A stretch of DNA of 64,000 nucleotides from Sphagnum compactum (GCA_965153455.1 OZ234500.1:11160001-11224000); one strand, 5' to 3'; positions 46,940 to 59,676 are shown, numbered from the stretch's first letter. The notes: generated from the letters alone by a model not told the origin. Made by a program: numbers and translations.

Positions 46940-49900
46940 TTTCAGCTCCTCATTTTATGTTGGCCTATGCCAGTTTCCAGAGCAGGTGCATTATGCTCTA
47001 CATTGAGAAGTCTTAGATGCGGATGAGGATTCACCAAATCCACTCTGTTCATAGGAATGTGTATACTGTATTTTGATCGATATAAAGAAAAAAAACAATG
47101 AGAGGTAATTTCTTTTCCACAGGATTCTGCTGCTGGTCTGTGAAGCAAAAGTGAAGTCTTTTGGTCAGTTGTGAGAAATTGTGTCTGTATGTATGCATTT
47201 GCACACAAATGATGTGTGCACATTGATTTTCAAGGTTTGAGACCTTGTGTTGAATGGTCCCAAATATAACCTACACCAATACTTCAAGGTATACACCGAA
47301 AACGTGTTGTGATCACAATGACAGAGGAGTTTGATCAGGTGTGTCCTTTACGAGGGGGCTCCCACAACATAAACTCATAGTGAAAGTGGAAAACTTTTCA
47401 AATGTGGGAGGAGGTGAGAACTTGGCCAAAGAGCAATTTTTTTTCCAAAAGGCTTGACATGAGGGTGAGACCAAAAGAGTGTCCAAACCATCCAATGGTG
47501 AGAAAGGCACTTGCAAAGGAGTTCAATAAGAGGTTTAGATGCACAGGAGTAGAAGATGCAGGGTGTGGTGAAGAGAAAAGGAAATCCAGAAAATTCTCAA
47601 ATACGGTAACTGCTAATGACCTTCATCCATGATGATGCACCTTTTCTTCCCGGGTGGTACAAGTGTGTGCCACTTCATTCAAGCTGAAATAGAGCAATTC
47701 CAAGTGGAGGCAATCCCAAAATATTGTGCTTTTCTTTGGTTAAAAAATGAGCCTATTTCCAAGATTCAATTTGGTGGGCAACAGTTGTAGAGAATATGTA
47801 TGTTAATTTTTTTTTGTTCCTCCATTCGTTCTAGTATCTATAATCTACCCATTGATATAGATAATCAACTCTAGGAACTTCAAAACCTTTTGCAAACATT
47901 TGGTTCTTTATTCAGAGCTCAGCCCAATCAAAATCCCGTGTACCAGGAAACCGGAACTGATCATGTTGATAACTGGCATCATAGATACACCACAGAGTTG
48001 AAGTAGAATGTGTGGTTTGACATGATAAACATCCAGGCAAGTGAGGGAATTACTATTTAAAGTGTCAATGGTTATTGTTTGAAATTATTTGAAATCAAAT
48101 TTCAAGGATAATATTGATGAAAATATTCAAGTCCACTCGAACAATTTCCCAAGAGATTTCACATTATTTCACAAATAAACCCTGTTTATTTATCCTTCCT
48201 GGGGATGGAAACCAAAACACAAGGGAAAAATGAAAGAAATTAGACCACAACTTCAAGCTAGGCCCTCTTATGAGTCAGTAAGTATTGGCCATCCCCAAAC
48301 AATAATAAAACCATCTAGTCTAGTCCTGACCAGGGGATATTTTTTAATTTTGTGATGTAGCCACACTAACAATCATCCACAAGAGGAATTAGCAAAATTT
48401 GATTACATGCTATCCATATTCAAATAAGGGTTATAGTATTAGTGTATTCATTTACAGAAGGTGTTGAATAGACTTTGTTTGTACGTGTGAAGAAAAACTG
48501 TTATGGTGAAGGAAATTGCTGTATTTGGTGATCTAAATTTTTTAACCCTGTTCGTCTTCAGACAAGGGTATAATTATTAGTGTTACTAATCACACAGGTG
48601 TTGAATAGGCTTGTGTTCGTGTGCAGAAAAAATGTTATGGTCAATGAAATTACTGGATTTTGCTGGTCTTAGTTATCTTGAGTGAATTCAGAATTAAATG
48701 TGCAATAGACTCTGGTAGGTTTGTGAAAATTTTAGATGACCAATGGAAATGGTAGAATCGGATCATTATTTTCAATGTTCAGCAAAATAGGGTCGTGTGT
48801 AGGAGGCTTGAAGATGAGCCAATGGGATTGTTGGATTTTGTGATTATAATTTTTTTATTTTTTATCTCAATTTTAAGTGTAATAGTTATTTACAAACAGG
48901 GTTCTAGCGCATTACGTATGAACTTTGGTTTTTTCAGTTATCATGAGTGAACTAAGAGTTAAATGTGTATAGGGCTTCATAGTTTGTGAGAATTTTAGAG
49001 GACCAATGAAAATGATAGAAAAGGACTATTATTTTCAATGTTTTGCAAAATATGGTGTGTAGCATGAAGATTTTTTTTCAGGCCAGTGGGATTTGTTGGA
49101 TTCAATGGTTTGAACTTGTTTTTTTAGTTATCATGAGTGAAGTAATAGTTCAATGTGTAGGGTAACTAGGCCCCATCAGCAAACACATGCCTATGAGCAA
49201 ACACCCATGTAGTGCAAGGGGTGACTGGTTATAGAAGGCACACAACTATATGGGCATTTTAAATTTGCCCTATGACCAAATGTTCAGATATGATCGATTG
49301 TGTTCTAGAATTTTTTGCAATCTTTTCAAGATGTGATTTTGATGTCCAGTCATAGGCATAAATTTGGGCATGCATACACACCTTTTGAAAACTTTAGAGT
49401 GTTCAAGTATTTGGTGATGGGTGGTGAGAAGACCAAATAATTGAAAATAATTGAATATCAACAAGGGGGGGTAGGTGTTTCTCTTGTTGTTTGGTTTTGG
49501 GAGTGTTGGTTTAAAGAACCCCACGTTTGGGTTAGCAAAAAAGAGTTGGGGGATAGGCATTGGCATGAATGACAAAATAAGGAAATAGGCAAGGGGAAAA
49601 AAATGTTGTTTTTAGTGTTTGGTTTAGGGGATGAGTTCGAATGGTTTGGTGATGGGGTCTCTGTGTCCCAGTACAACACACAATTGATCATAAATATGAA
49701 AACCCTAATTATGTCATATTGCATAAAAGGATATCCAAAATTCAATTTTATAGGAATCCTATGAATCTTCAAACAACGCCTTCAAAAGGGAGAACTTCCA
49801 AATTTCCCCCAGTTTTGGTCATATTACATTCTTGAAAGGACACTCCTTTTATATTTTAGGAAGGACCTAACGTAAAAGGATATAATCTAATATGCTATGA

Positions 49901-50535
49901 AATAATGGCATATTCTTAGAATATTTGAGATATATTTTAAGTATATTTTCAAAATGAAATATTGGCACCTTATTTATATTTAAATAAATTATAATTATAA
50001 AATTTCTCAATAAGTTGCACCTTACAATTTTTTGACACATCGTTTGTAATAAAATGGAGGTGACCTCCTTGGGATTGCATTCCAATCAAAACAACAACAC
50101 CAACTTCATAAGGTTCTAGGCTAACTAGGGATAAAAACAATATGTTTCTAACTTTATTCCTCCCCATTCAATTAACATGTTAGAACTGTCAAAGTAATGT
50201 GAGTCTCAAGTCCTTCATAAAAATCTTAAAAGCATATGGGTTAGATAAGTAAACATCAAACATCAAAATAGACAATCATAAACCAAACCTTGAAATAGTG
50301 AAAGTGGAACTAAAATGACAGAGATTAGATTTTAGAGTAAATAGAGAGGAATCACAAAAGATACAAAATAAATTAGATATCATAGCATTCGAAGAAAAGA
50401 CACAAGAGCTCCTAAAACACAAATGTGACTTTAGAATAATCAAAGAAGAGACATAAGAACTAAAATAACCACAAGAACAAGATTCAAGGGTGATTACAAA
50501 TGAGCAAGTAGGAAAGTTTGTAATATATAATCCTT
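46940..50535. other. Intergenic with diverged duplication at 48.67-49.17 kb
   Basis: Begins with the TPR-gene 3' UTR. A segment at 48667-48850 (AGTTATCTTGAGTGAA ... CCAATGG ... TTATTTTCAATGTTCAGCAAAATA) recurs about 268 bp later at 48935-49110, with a third partial start at 49127. ACAGGGTTCT at about 48897 has a match with its surroundings at 54404. No gene seen. Confidence 0.5.
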
Positions 50536-50537
50536 AT

Positions 50538-50800
50538 GTTTATAGAACAATCAAACCCCCCTTATGGTCCTTGTGTTTTTTAAACAATTGACCCCCTTGT
50601 CTTTTTCTTCGTGTGTTTTTGGAGCAACCACACCCCCTTCTAGTCCTTGTGTTTCCTAAGTAATCAACCCCTTTGTCCTATTTTTCTTATGTTTTTTGAG
50701 CAGTCAACCCCCTTGTGCTCATATTGTGTTTCCTTAGCAACCGACCCCTTTTAAGTTCTCTTATGTTTAACTTTTATTTTTGGAACACATGATCCCTTCC
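50538..50800. repeat. Tandem block CCTTGTGTTT...CAACCCCC, left arm
   Basis: About five units of 45-50 bp in which TCCTTGTGTTTTTTGAGCA-like text is followed by AATCAACCCCCTT-like text. The block at 53190-53565 is the same family on the opposite strand, so the two form long inverted arms around 2.4 kb of AT-rich sequence. Confidence 0.7.
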
Positions 50801-53165
50801 TCAAGCCGCTTGCTTTTTTTTAATGAATTAACTATGTGAGATGGTTACAGGTGTGCTACAACATGCCTTCGTGCTTGCATTCGAATTCTTGCTCATTATA
50901 TATCTTGTTTGTGAGCATCTATTGTTTAGCCAAGGTTCACACTCTTGTAACCAAGAAGGTGAGCTTGAAGTTTAGTGTGAAAGTTTTAATGAAATTTGTT
51001 TCTCGCATTTCTAATTGCATTGGTTTACCAGGTCGAGAGGAATTGGCTTGTTGTTGTTTTTAAAGTTCCATGTGAATTGCTATTGTAGTTATAATCAATG
51101 TACTTATAGTCAAAACTTATAGTTAATTTTTTTTGTTTTTTGCCATGGGTTTTTCTTGCAAGTATATGAAGCAAAGAGAACAAATTATCAAATGACATAG
51201 TTTGTTGAGTTAATATGTTGATTAAGTTGCTAGTTTCCACTTCCACTTCTGTTGTAGCCTTGTCTATATTCACAACTAGATTTGATATTTCTATTGTAAT
51301 TTCTTGGTTGATGGCTATAAAGATTTTAAGCATATCCACAATATACCTAGGTTGATTTTTAGGCACACCATCAGTTAGGGATTCATGACCAAAAAAGGTT
51401 GTTGTTGTTATATTGATCAGTGTTATTACAATACATTGTTCTCACCATTGGATATCATCATCCTCATTTTCATTAGATGTGGAGTCTACTTTTTCTTCCC
51501 TGTTTGTATTCATTGTTGTGTACAAATTGCTAGGTTTTGTTTTCTCATCCATTTCCCTAGGGTTTAATCATGCAATCCCTGTAACTTAAAACCTTAACAT
51601 TATGGTTTTTTTGGTGAATGATTAATTTAAGGCTTTGTCTAACCAACTTATTAAGGTTGTCTTGTCTAGTGCAATGTAATTGTTATTAACCATTGCACCA
51701 TCTTTTTTTAAAAAGTTGACTTGAAAGGTTTGAAGTAGGCCACATTTAAAGTTTAAAGTGCATGGTTGGTATGGGAAGGTAAAGTTATCATATTTAGCCC
51801 AAATTCTTGTGTTTGCTCAATTGTTTCTAAGGTGACATGAAATCTATGCCCATCTAAGATGAGCAAATGTCTATTAGTAAAGGAAATGTCACCTAGTCTT
51901 GTCCTTTTGAAGAAAGACATGAATTATTTGAACAGGAAACTATCATCCATGTTTTTGTCTTCATAGCCATACATGTTCTTTTGTTTGCAAAGTTTTATAT
52001 AATCATCATGCAACCTTTTTCCCTTGAAGATGGAAAACCCGGATAAAGATTTTCCAATTATTTTGACAATAAAATTGACAATCAACCACTCTCTAGATTT
52101 CGGTATGGTGTTATATACTTGGTGGGAGCCTCATTTGGCCAAAATCCTTGCACTTCACTACCTACCCACTTGTGTGAGTTCCAAATTTGATGTGCATTGT
52201 AATTATGTTTATTGTACAAGGATTATAAATTGCTATAAAAAATTTCACATGATTGTGTGGTGAACCTTTGTGTTCAGTTGATATCTAGGCCTTTTGTTTA
52301 TTGAATGTTGAATTTAATAGGGTGCTAATGCTTGAACCAATACCACCAAAAATTCTTTAGTTCTAAAAGGAAAATGTCAATTTACGCCTTCAATTTGCAA
52401 TTATTTACAGCTAAAATTACTTTAGCTGCATAAGTGAAGTCACACCAAATATCTAGTCACAAATCGTGACTCAACATGACTTAACCAAATGGATCATGAA
52501 TGATGTATATGGTCAACATATATATGTTCATTCTTTGACCATTCATATAACTTTTACAACTTTAAGGTCTTATTTTTGCAACTATTTTTACAACTATCAA
52601 TTAGCTACACATTATTTGCCACATTTTCAAATTAGGGTAATTTTGAAACAACGATTTTCAATGTTGAAAAAATCCATGCCATCAAAGTCCAACAATCTGT
52701 GATGGTGCCATTTGGCGATACTAAAATCCACCATGTGGCATTATGAGAAAATTTGGGTAATTTTTTTAATATTATTCAAACATTGATCTTGGCCATCCAT
52801 TATTAATATTCATTTTAGATGATTTTAGATTGTGACATGTGGCATAATCAAAATATGTTACATGACATATTAATTGTATTTTGGAAAAAAATCAAATGAA
52901 TACTTATTTGAATAAGTAAGTAGGTAGGTACATAGGCACACCACAAAAAATAATAAGTTACAACTAAGTTTATGATTAAATGAACATAAAGGTGTATTCT
53001 TGAATTAAAAACCTAAGAATTTAGTCAATATGAAAAATATTATTTTGTAATTGCACCATAATCGCAAATATAGTAAAAAGATGATTATTAGTTGTAAAAA
53101 TTATAAAACATCGTTGCAAGTAACATATAATCATATGTAGTTGCAAATTGGATTTCCTATAGTGA
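50801..53165. other. AT-rich sequence between inverted repeat arms
   Basis: No gene seen. The left inner boundary reads AATTAACTAT near 50825-50835. The right inner boundary, in reverse complement, reads AATTCACTATAGG (53156-53168). The right end therefore looks like a CACTA-type terminus, but no matching left terminus was found. Short GTAGG tracts occur near 52917. Confidence 0.4.
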
Positions 53166-53189
53166 ATTAAAAGGTGGCATGGCTAATCC

Positions 53190-53565
53190 AAAAACACAAA
53201 AAAAAAAAGGACCAAAGATGGGAAGGGTTCGATGCTTAAAAAACACAACAACTAAAAGGAGGGGAAGGGTGTTCAATTGCTCCAAAAGCAGAAGGACCAA
53301 AAGGTGCCATGTTTGCTATGAAAACACAAAAAGAATAAAACCAAAAATGGGAGGGGTTCGGTTGCTCCGAAAACACAAGGACCACAAGTGAGCATGGTGT
53401 TTTAGAATCACAAGAATAAAAGCATGAAACACAAGGACCAGAAGGGGGCACAATTCCTCTAGAAACACATGAAGAAGAAGATAAGGGTGGGGGGGGGGAG
53501 GGAATGCGATTTTTTAGAAACACAAGTAGAAGACAAGGGGGTTGACTGGTCTAGGAAGAGAAAAG
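53190..53565. repeat. Tandem block, right arm, inverted relative to 50.54-50.80 kb
   Basis: Units such as GGTTCGGTTGCTCCGAAAAC followed by ACAAGGACCA(C/G)AAG are the reverse complement of the 50.5 kb block. A G-run of about 10 lies at 53491-53500. Overlapping open frames on both strands here arise from the repeat. Confidence 0.7.
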
Positions 53566-55065
53566 GAACAAGAAAAGAACTTGAGAGGCCGTCAACTACT
53601 CCAAAAACCCAAGCTCGATCAATGCCAGCACCTGCAAAACAATGAAACACATTATAATATTTCTTCAAACACTAAGAATTTGAAATTAACACCCAATTGT
53701 ACTTCAGGAGAGAAAGAGCACACTGGACACCAGGAGCACGGCCACAGGGAACTGCATTAACATCAGGAGTTGAGTAAGCAAGAAAACCAAAAAACAATGA
53801 AAAAATAACTTTGGAGAGCAACGGGAAATGAAGGAATGCCAAAGTTTAAACTGTTCGCCCGCCATAATAGCAGGGGAGGAGTGGCGTATAAAGAGGGAGG
53901 AAAGTAACTCTGTTAGAGGGCGGTGGGACAATAGTGACGCCGATTATTAGGGTTTAGTGGAGCGTTGGATCACCTATCATCATAGGTTTCTTTGCTCATG
54001 TCCATTTTGTGATCTGGTCCATTGAAGTAAAGGGAAAGTTATTTTTAAATGGGCATTTTGGTGATGGGATTTTGTATCTTATACTGAAAGCATGGATATT
54101 GAACACTTGTCAGAAACTTTATGTGCGTTGGTTGATAGGGTAAACATTGCTTGAAGACCAAGGTGTGGGATGATTGCTGATGATTGTTTTTTGGCAATGA
54201 CTCACTTGACTTTGGGAGGCTAGAGCTTGGGCATATCTTTAACCAAATTGAGCGATCTGAAGGGCAATAGACGCGCCCATTAGACCTCTATAATCCATCT
54301 TCAGACCACATAGCCAATCGACCCCACTTGAGATCACAAACATATTCTGAGCGTTTAAATTTTCTAACACCGGTGTGGTTACCCCAATAGCTATTTGCAG
54401 ACAGGGTTCTCGCACAGTACTTGTGCACTTTGTTTCTTGTTAGATACTTTGTCTTTTCACAGCGTTGATCCCTATGCTGCTAATTGATTTCACCTATCCT
54501 CTCTAAAACCCCGCAGTGTGGGCAGTCTAGATGTTAAGAGGCAGTGTTAGGCCGATGTTCTGGCTACAAACGCGCAGGAAACAACAGAGCTCCACTAGTT
54601 CTCTATTCCAACCCACCTAAGAATTAATGACGGTGTGGGGCCGACGTTGCGACTATGGACAGATGGCAAGTATGTAAATCATTGCCAGTTTTCTAGTCTA
54701 GAACTAGCCTAGGAAGAAGGAGCCACGCACTAAAGAATCAGAGGGTCAGAAAAGTGTAGGTTGATTATGCCTTCTCAACAATGCATTACACCCTATGAAC
54801 CAAGCGTAGAAGCCGAGATCAGGGGTGTAATGCCCTGCTGTCAGGACATTACTTGTCGTAATGTCTAAAGGCAGGCCAGCACAATCATCAAGCCGTTGCA
54901 CCCCTGAGTCCGGGCACTTTGCAAAACGGAACTCCTGGACGTGAGGTCATTATGGAGGCATTAAATCTGCTGCAAGAAATGGAAGAAGTCACGTGTACCC
55001 CAGCAAGTGCCGAATCGAATATCAACACTTAAGAAATGTACTCTCCAAGCTGGCCAGAGTGAACC
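53566..55065. other. Intergenic, moderately GC, origin unclear
   Basis: No gene recognised. The 54.3-55.06 kb part has higher GC and a mosaic texture like retroelement LTR or leader sequence, but no matching second copy, primer site or TG..CA ends were found. Confidence 0.4.
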
Positions 55066-55069
55066 AGCC

Positions 55070-57140
55070 CTCATGACTGCACCAGTTGGCCGTTCTGTCC
55101 ATAGGACGGGCTGGATGATTCGCCTCTTTTTCATTCACCTTTTTACCTTCCGTTAATCAACATTCCACCACAGTCAATCTTTTTTGGCTACTGCCCTTTG
55201 ACCATTTTATTTTTCATTGCCAATTTTTTCTCAACCCTGACCTCCATACTACCCACCCACCTAGCTACTATACTGACTTAAATCTTAGCCCAGCCTACTA
55301 ACTAATAATTAATCCTATACTTACCTTGGCAAAACTCTTATCTCCTCTCGGCTAAACCTATATTTTTTCTTGGCTAAACTTATAGTTTTTCTTGGTTAAA
55401 TTCTAACTCTTGGCAAATCTATATATTTTATTGGCTAAATTTCTATCTCTTGGCAAACCTATATATTTTATTGGCTAAATTTCTATCTCTTGGCTAAACC
55501 TATATATTTTACTGGCCAACTTTTATTTCTTCGCTAAATTTATATTTTTTCTTGACTAACTGCTATTTCTTGGCTAAACCTATATATCTTACTAGCTAAC
55601 TTCTATTTTTTGTCTAAACTTATATTTCTTATTGGCTAAACTTCTATCTCTTAACTAAACCTATATTTCTTCTTGGTTAAACTTATATTTTTTGGCTAAA
55701 CTTCTTTTTTTGGCTAAACTTATATTTCTTATAGGTGAAATTTATATTTCTTGGCTAAACTACTTTTTCTTGCTAAACTTATATATCTTACTGGCTAAAC
55801 TTCTCTCTTTTAGCAAAACCTATATCTTTTGGCTAAATTTATATTATTTTTAGTTAAACTTATATTTCTTGGTTAAACTACTTTTTCTTGGCTAAATTAT
55901 ATCTTATTGACTAAACTTCTTTCTTTTGGCAAAACCTATATATCTTCTTAGTTAAAATTATTTCTCCTAGTTAAACCTATATTTCTTCTTGGTTAAATTT
56001 GTATATTTTGGCTAAACCTATATTTCTTCTTAGCTAAATTTTTATTTCTTGGCAAACTCTATGTATATTATTGGTTAAACTTATACCTAATTCCTACTCC
56101 AAAAAATAACCAAAAAAGTAGATACATTTTTCAGTAATGCCATTTTAATTATTTGCAAGACATCTACTTATTGGCAAAACCTACCTACCCACACGTCATT
56201 ATACCTACCTATGCATTTGCAAATTATGGACTTCAATTGCAAAAATTGTAGTGTAAAATGTGGGTATTGTAATTGTGAATTTTTTTTGGCAACAATCCTC
56301 TACCTCCACCTTGGACCATTTAATGCAAGATGTACTTAGTTTAATTAAGGAATAAGCTTGATAAATTTACAGTTAAAAAGACATCAAACCTTTATGAATA
56401 TTTACACAATTTTTAATACTAATAAAAATCAATCCTAGGTTGGATTTTGGGGGGGAAATTTGACCAAATTTTCACATACAAATACTTGCAACAAGATGCA
56501 TTTTTATCTTTTGTGAAGGTGAATGAAGAAAGTCTCAAGTTGAAATGACCACACTAAAGGTAAGAGAATAAACTCTTATTTCATTCATTTAATTTTTTCT
56601 TTTCATTGTGTTTCATTTTAATTCATCACTCACTCCTAAAAGATTATTTTGTATGGCATTTGTATATGTTTATATAGTTATTAATTTTTATGACATTTAC
56701 CATCAAAATTGTTTAGGTTTATATATAAATTTTTGGGGTAATTAATTTTAAACTTTAAGGCTAATGCTTCCATTCATTATAATTTTTAATTGATTAACTT
56801 AAAATTCAAAACATAGTTGTTATAAATGTTTTTTGTATTCCATTTGTAGTTTTGTTTGTATAATCATTAAGTTGAAAGCATTTATCATTAAGATTATTTA
56901 GGGTTTTAAGTTTAAGGCTTAATGAAATGTGTGTTGATTTATTTAGGTTGTGTTTTCAAATCAAGATACAACTCCTTTGAATGTGATATCATCCTTTAAC
57001 ATCAACGTGATGATATTTTTTCTTAATCTTTTTTTTTTTATTGTTTTGTTCTTAATTTAAGGAAATCAATTTCCCTAGATGGTTTTAATACGGTCATCAA
57101 ATTCCACTAAGAATGTTCCATGTTTGATATATGGATTTAG
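55070..57140. repeat. Complex tandem-repeat block, inverted relative to 37-39 kb
   Basis: Starts with GCACCAGTTGGCC ... GTCCATAGGA, passes through a CTACCCACCCACCTAGCTAC tract (55247-55270), then about 760 bp of TTCTTGGCTAAAC(C/T)TATAT units (55330-56090) and an ATGTGGGTATTG phrase (56258). This is the reverse-strand order of the 37-39 kb block. After 56.1 kb the sequence is AT-rich without units. Non-coding. Confidence 0.65.
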
Positions 57141-57830
57141 CATTTTGGCCTCCCATAGATAGTGTGGATTTAAGGTCATAATGCCAATATTACATTTTGC
57201 CACCCATATATAGTGTGCATCTTTAAATTGTTATGCAAGTATTGCATTTCCCTCTCCCATATATAATGTGGATTATGGTCATAATGTGAGTATCACTGCA
57301 CTTGCCCCCCACATACAGTGTGCATCTTTAAATTATCATGTAGGTATTACACTTAGGGCTCCCACATATAGTGTGGATTAAGGTCATAATGTGGGTATTC
57401 CATTTTCCCCCCATATATAGTGTGCATCTTTAAATTGTCATGTAGGTATTGCATTTTTCCCTTATATATAGTGTGCATCTTTAAATTGTCATGTAGGCGT
57501 TGCATTTTTCCCCCATATATAGTGTGCATCTTTAAATTATCATGTAGGCATTGCATTTAAGGCTCCCACATATAGTGTGGATTAGGATCATAATGTGGGT
57601 ATTGCATTTTCCCCCATATACAGTGTGCATCTTTAAATTGTTATGTAGATATTGCATTTAGGGCTCCCACATATAGTGTGGATTAGGGTCATAATGTGGG
57701 TATTGTAGTTTTCCCCCATATACAGTGTGCATCTTTAAATTGTCATGTAGGTATTGCATTTATTTTTTCCATAAATAGTGTAGTTTTATTAACTATCATG
57801 TGGGTATTACATTTAGATTATCCATAGATA
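57140..57830. repeat. Two-unit higher-order tandem repeat
   Basis: Two related units of about 50-54 bp alternate. Type A is CCCCCATATATAGTGTGCAT plus CTTTAAATTGTCATGTAGG; type B is GGCTCCCACATATAGTGTGG plus ATTAGGGTCATAATGTGGG. Both end in TATTGCATTT. The order is roughly B-A-B-A-B-A-A-A-B-A-B-A, about a dozen units. The repeated peptide readable on the minus strand is a by-product of the period. Confidence 0.85.
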
Positions 57831-57871
57831 ATATGAATTTAAAATTTACAATTATGGCCATAGACCATATC

Positions 57872-57906
57872 ATATGTTCTCCCACATTATCTATGGGAGA
57901 ACATAT
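57872..57906. repeat. 13-bp inverted repeat (hairpin) beside the array
   Basis: ATATGTTCTCCCA and TGGGAGAACATAT form a perfect 13-bp stem around a 9-nt loop, some 40 bp right of the last recognisable array unit. It could mark the edge of the repeat-bearing element. Confidence 0.85.
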
Positions 57907-58684
57907 AGGGTTTAGATGAAGGATACAAATTAAGTACTTAAAACATGTACATTTGCATTAATATTGAATATGACAATTACATGTAATTCAACATATTGCA
58001 AATATAAAATTTTGGACATCAATATCAATTTATTATTATTTCTTGTACAATTAGTTTAAGGCATAGTTTCAAACATGGGTCATGCTTCAAAATCTCAATA
58101 TATTGAAATTCAAAACCCAAAGAAGTCACCGTTTAATAACATGGACTTGGTGTGGAAAAAAGATGTTCGACATGGAGGGGCACATATAATCGAGGTTGAG
58201 TGTGCATACATCTCACATGCATGAATCTTGGAATTTCTAAACGGTGAACGAAGCCATGAAGACTCCCCGATGGAATGGAACATTTATAAGTAAATACCCT
58301 CATAAGAAAATGTAAAAATGCCAAGAATCCAAAATCACCTCGGTCATATTTGGTATGATGTTCTATTACTCATTTTTGTTCTATGGAACTTGTTTTTTAA
58401 CCACATATTGTACCAAACTTTAGGTCCTAAACTGATTTCACATTTTGTAGGTATGCATGTGGGTTTGGGCTGGAAGATAATTGTGGAGACCCAAATCACT
58501 ATCGATCCATTAAACGGGGTTGTTTAGCTCAATTTTTGATTAGGCGATTGTACACACGACCTGAGGTGGCAGAGATAATCTTCTACCATTGACCTCATAC
58601 GCAGATCAATGGTGAGCCTGCACATGGCAAACATGACCTTGATTCCATTGCATGACCATCTTTTTTTGCCCCACGAATGTCACA
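57907..58684. other. Intergenic flank of the LTR element
   Basis: No gene seen. The last five bases before the LTR are TCACA (58680-58684), which should recur after the 3' LTR outside the window if this element is complete. Confidence 0.5.
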
Positions 58685-59626
58685 TGTCGCAACCTTAGCC
58701 TTGGCTCGCGACCAAGGCAAGGGGGTCGCAAGTGTGCGGGCCTATAAGTAGACCCGGGAGTCATATCACATGCTCCCGGGAGTGCAAAGAGTGTGAGGGA
58801 GTGAACCCTCACACTCCCAAGTGAACTCCCATGTTGGGAGTTGGTGAGAGTGGAGTCCCAAAAGGACTCCCGAAACTTCAGAGAGCGTTTTGAGGGGTCA
58901 AAACTCAATGGCTTGTTGCGCTCTTTATATCAATGGAAAGCTCTTGAAGTGTAGATGTCTAAAATGGGCTCGCATTGCTCATTTGGACATCTGAAACACA
59001 AGTTATGGCCAAAAGAAGGCCCGGGAGTCGAACTCCCGGGAGTCCGCCAGTTTTGACTCCCGACCACAAAAAGTCAGGAATCGACCCGAAATACTTGGCT
59101 GCAGAAAACATGCGACATACCGTTGGAAAGGTCTCGACGAGACCTACAACTTTGCTTTAGACGACGAGTCGATCGAAGGTCTGCTCCAAAAGTTATGAAG
59201 CTTCAAAGTCGCGGGAGTCCCGAAAATGCGCGATTTCGGGACTCCCACGCGGGAGTCCCGGGACAAAATGGCCATTTGGATGCCACCCCTGCGACGAGTC
59301 ACAGAGTATACTATAGGGAGTAAGGTGGTGGCTTACTCCCGAGCCCGGGGTGTGGTGTGTCAAAGTGAGTCCGAGTTCACCCGTGACTGTCCCAACACCA
59401 AAAGGACCCAGAATGAGTTCTAACCACTTTGTGTGGTTTCATGCAGGCCCGTGTGAGTGAGTAAAGCTTGTCAACTCTTCCTAGTCTTTCCCGGGACTTC
59501 TAGCACTCACCTCTTACCCCCCCTCTAGTGCTGGAAGTCGGGATCGGGCTCCAAGTTCCAACTCCTTCCGCATTGCCATATACCTAGACCCTCGAGTGGG
59601 TCTACTAGGAACTTGGGAGCGCGACA
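58685..59626 (+). repeat. 5' LTR of the gypsy element
   Basis: Starts TGTCGCAACC and ends GCGACA, giving the 6-bp terminal inverted repeat TGTCGC/GCGACA; 942 bp. The same termini and shared interior appear, on the opposite strand, in the solo LTR at 60916-62005. A TATA-like CTATAAGTAG lies at about 58741-58750. The LTR is unusually rich in CCCGGGAGTC/GACTCCCGGG-type palindromic words. The primer site follows 2 bp after the end. Confidence 0.88.
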
Positions 59627-59628
59627 TT

Positions 59629-59640
59629 TGGTATCAGAGC
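59629..59640 (+). other. Primer binding site for initiator Met-tRNA
   Basis: TGGTATCAGAGC, 2 bp after the LTR end, is complementary to the 3' end of plant initiator methionine tRNA, the commonest primer of plant LTR retrotransposons. Confidence 0.88.
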
Positions 59641-59676
59641 TCGGGGAGAGCTCGATCCACTTCTTGGAGAGTCTCG

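Noticed and set aside
57353-57556. Minus-strand frame encoding a repeated peptide with HDNLKMHTIY.
   Set aside because: The peptide repeat is the translation of the type A satellite unit; there is no start context and no flanking exon.
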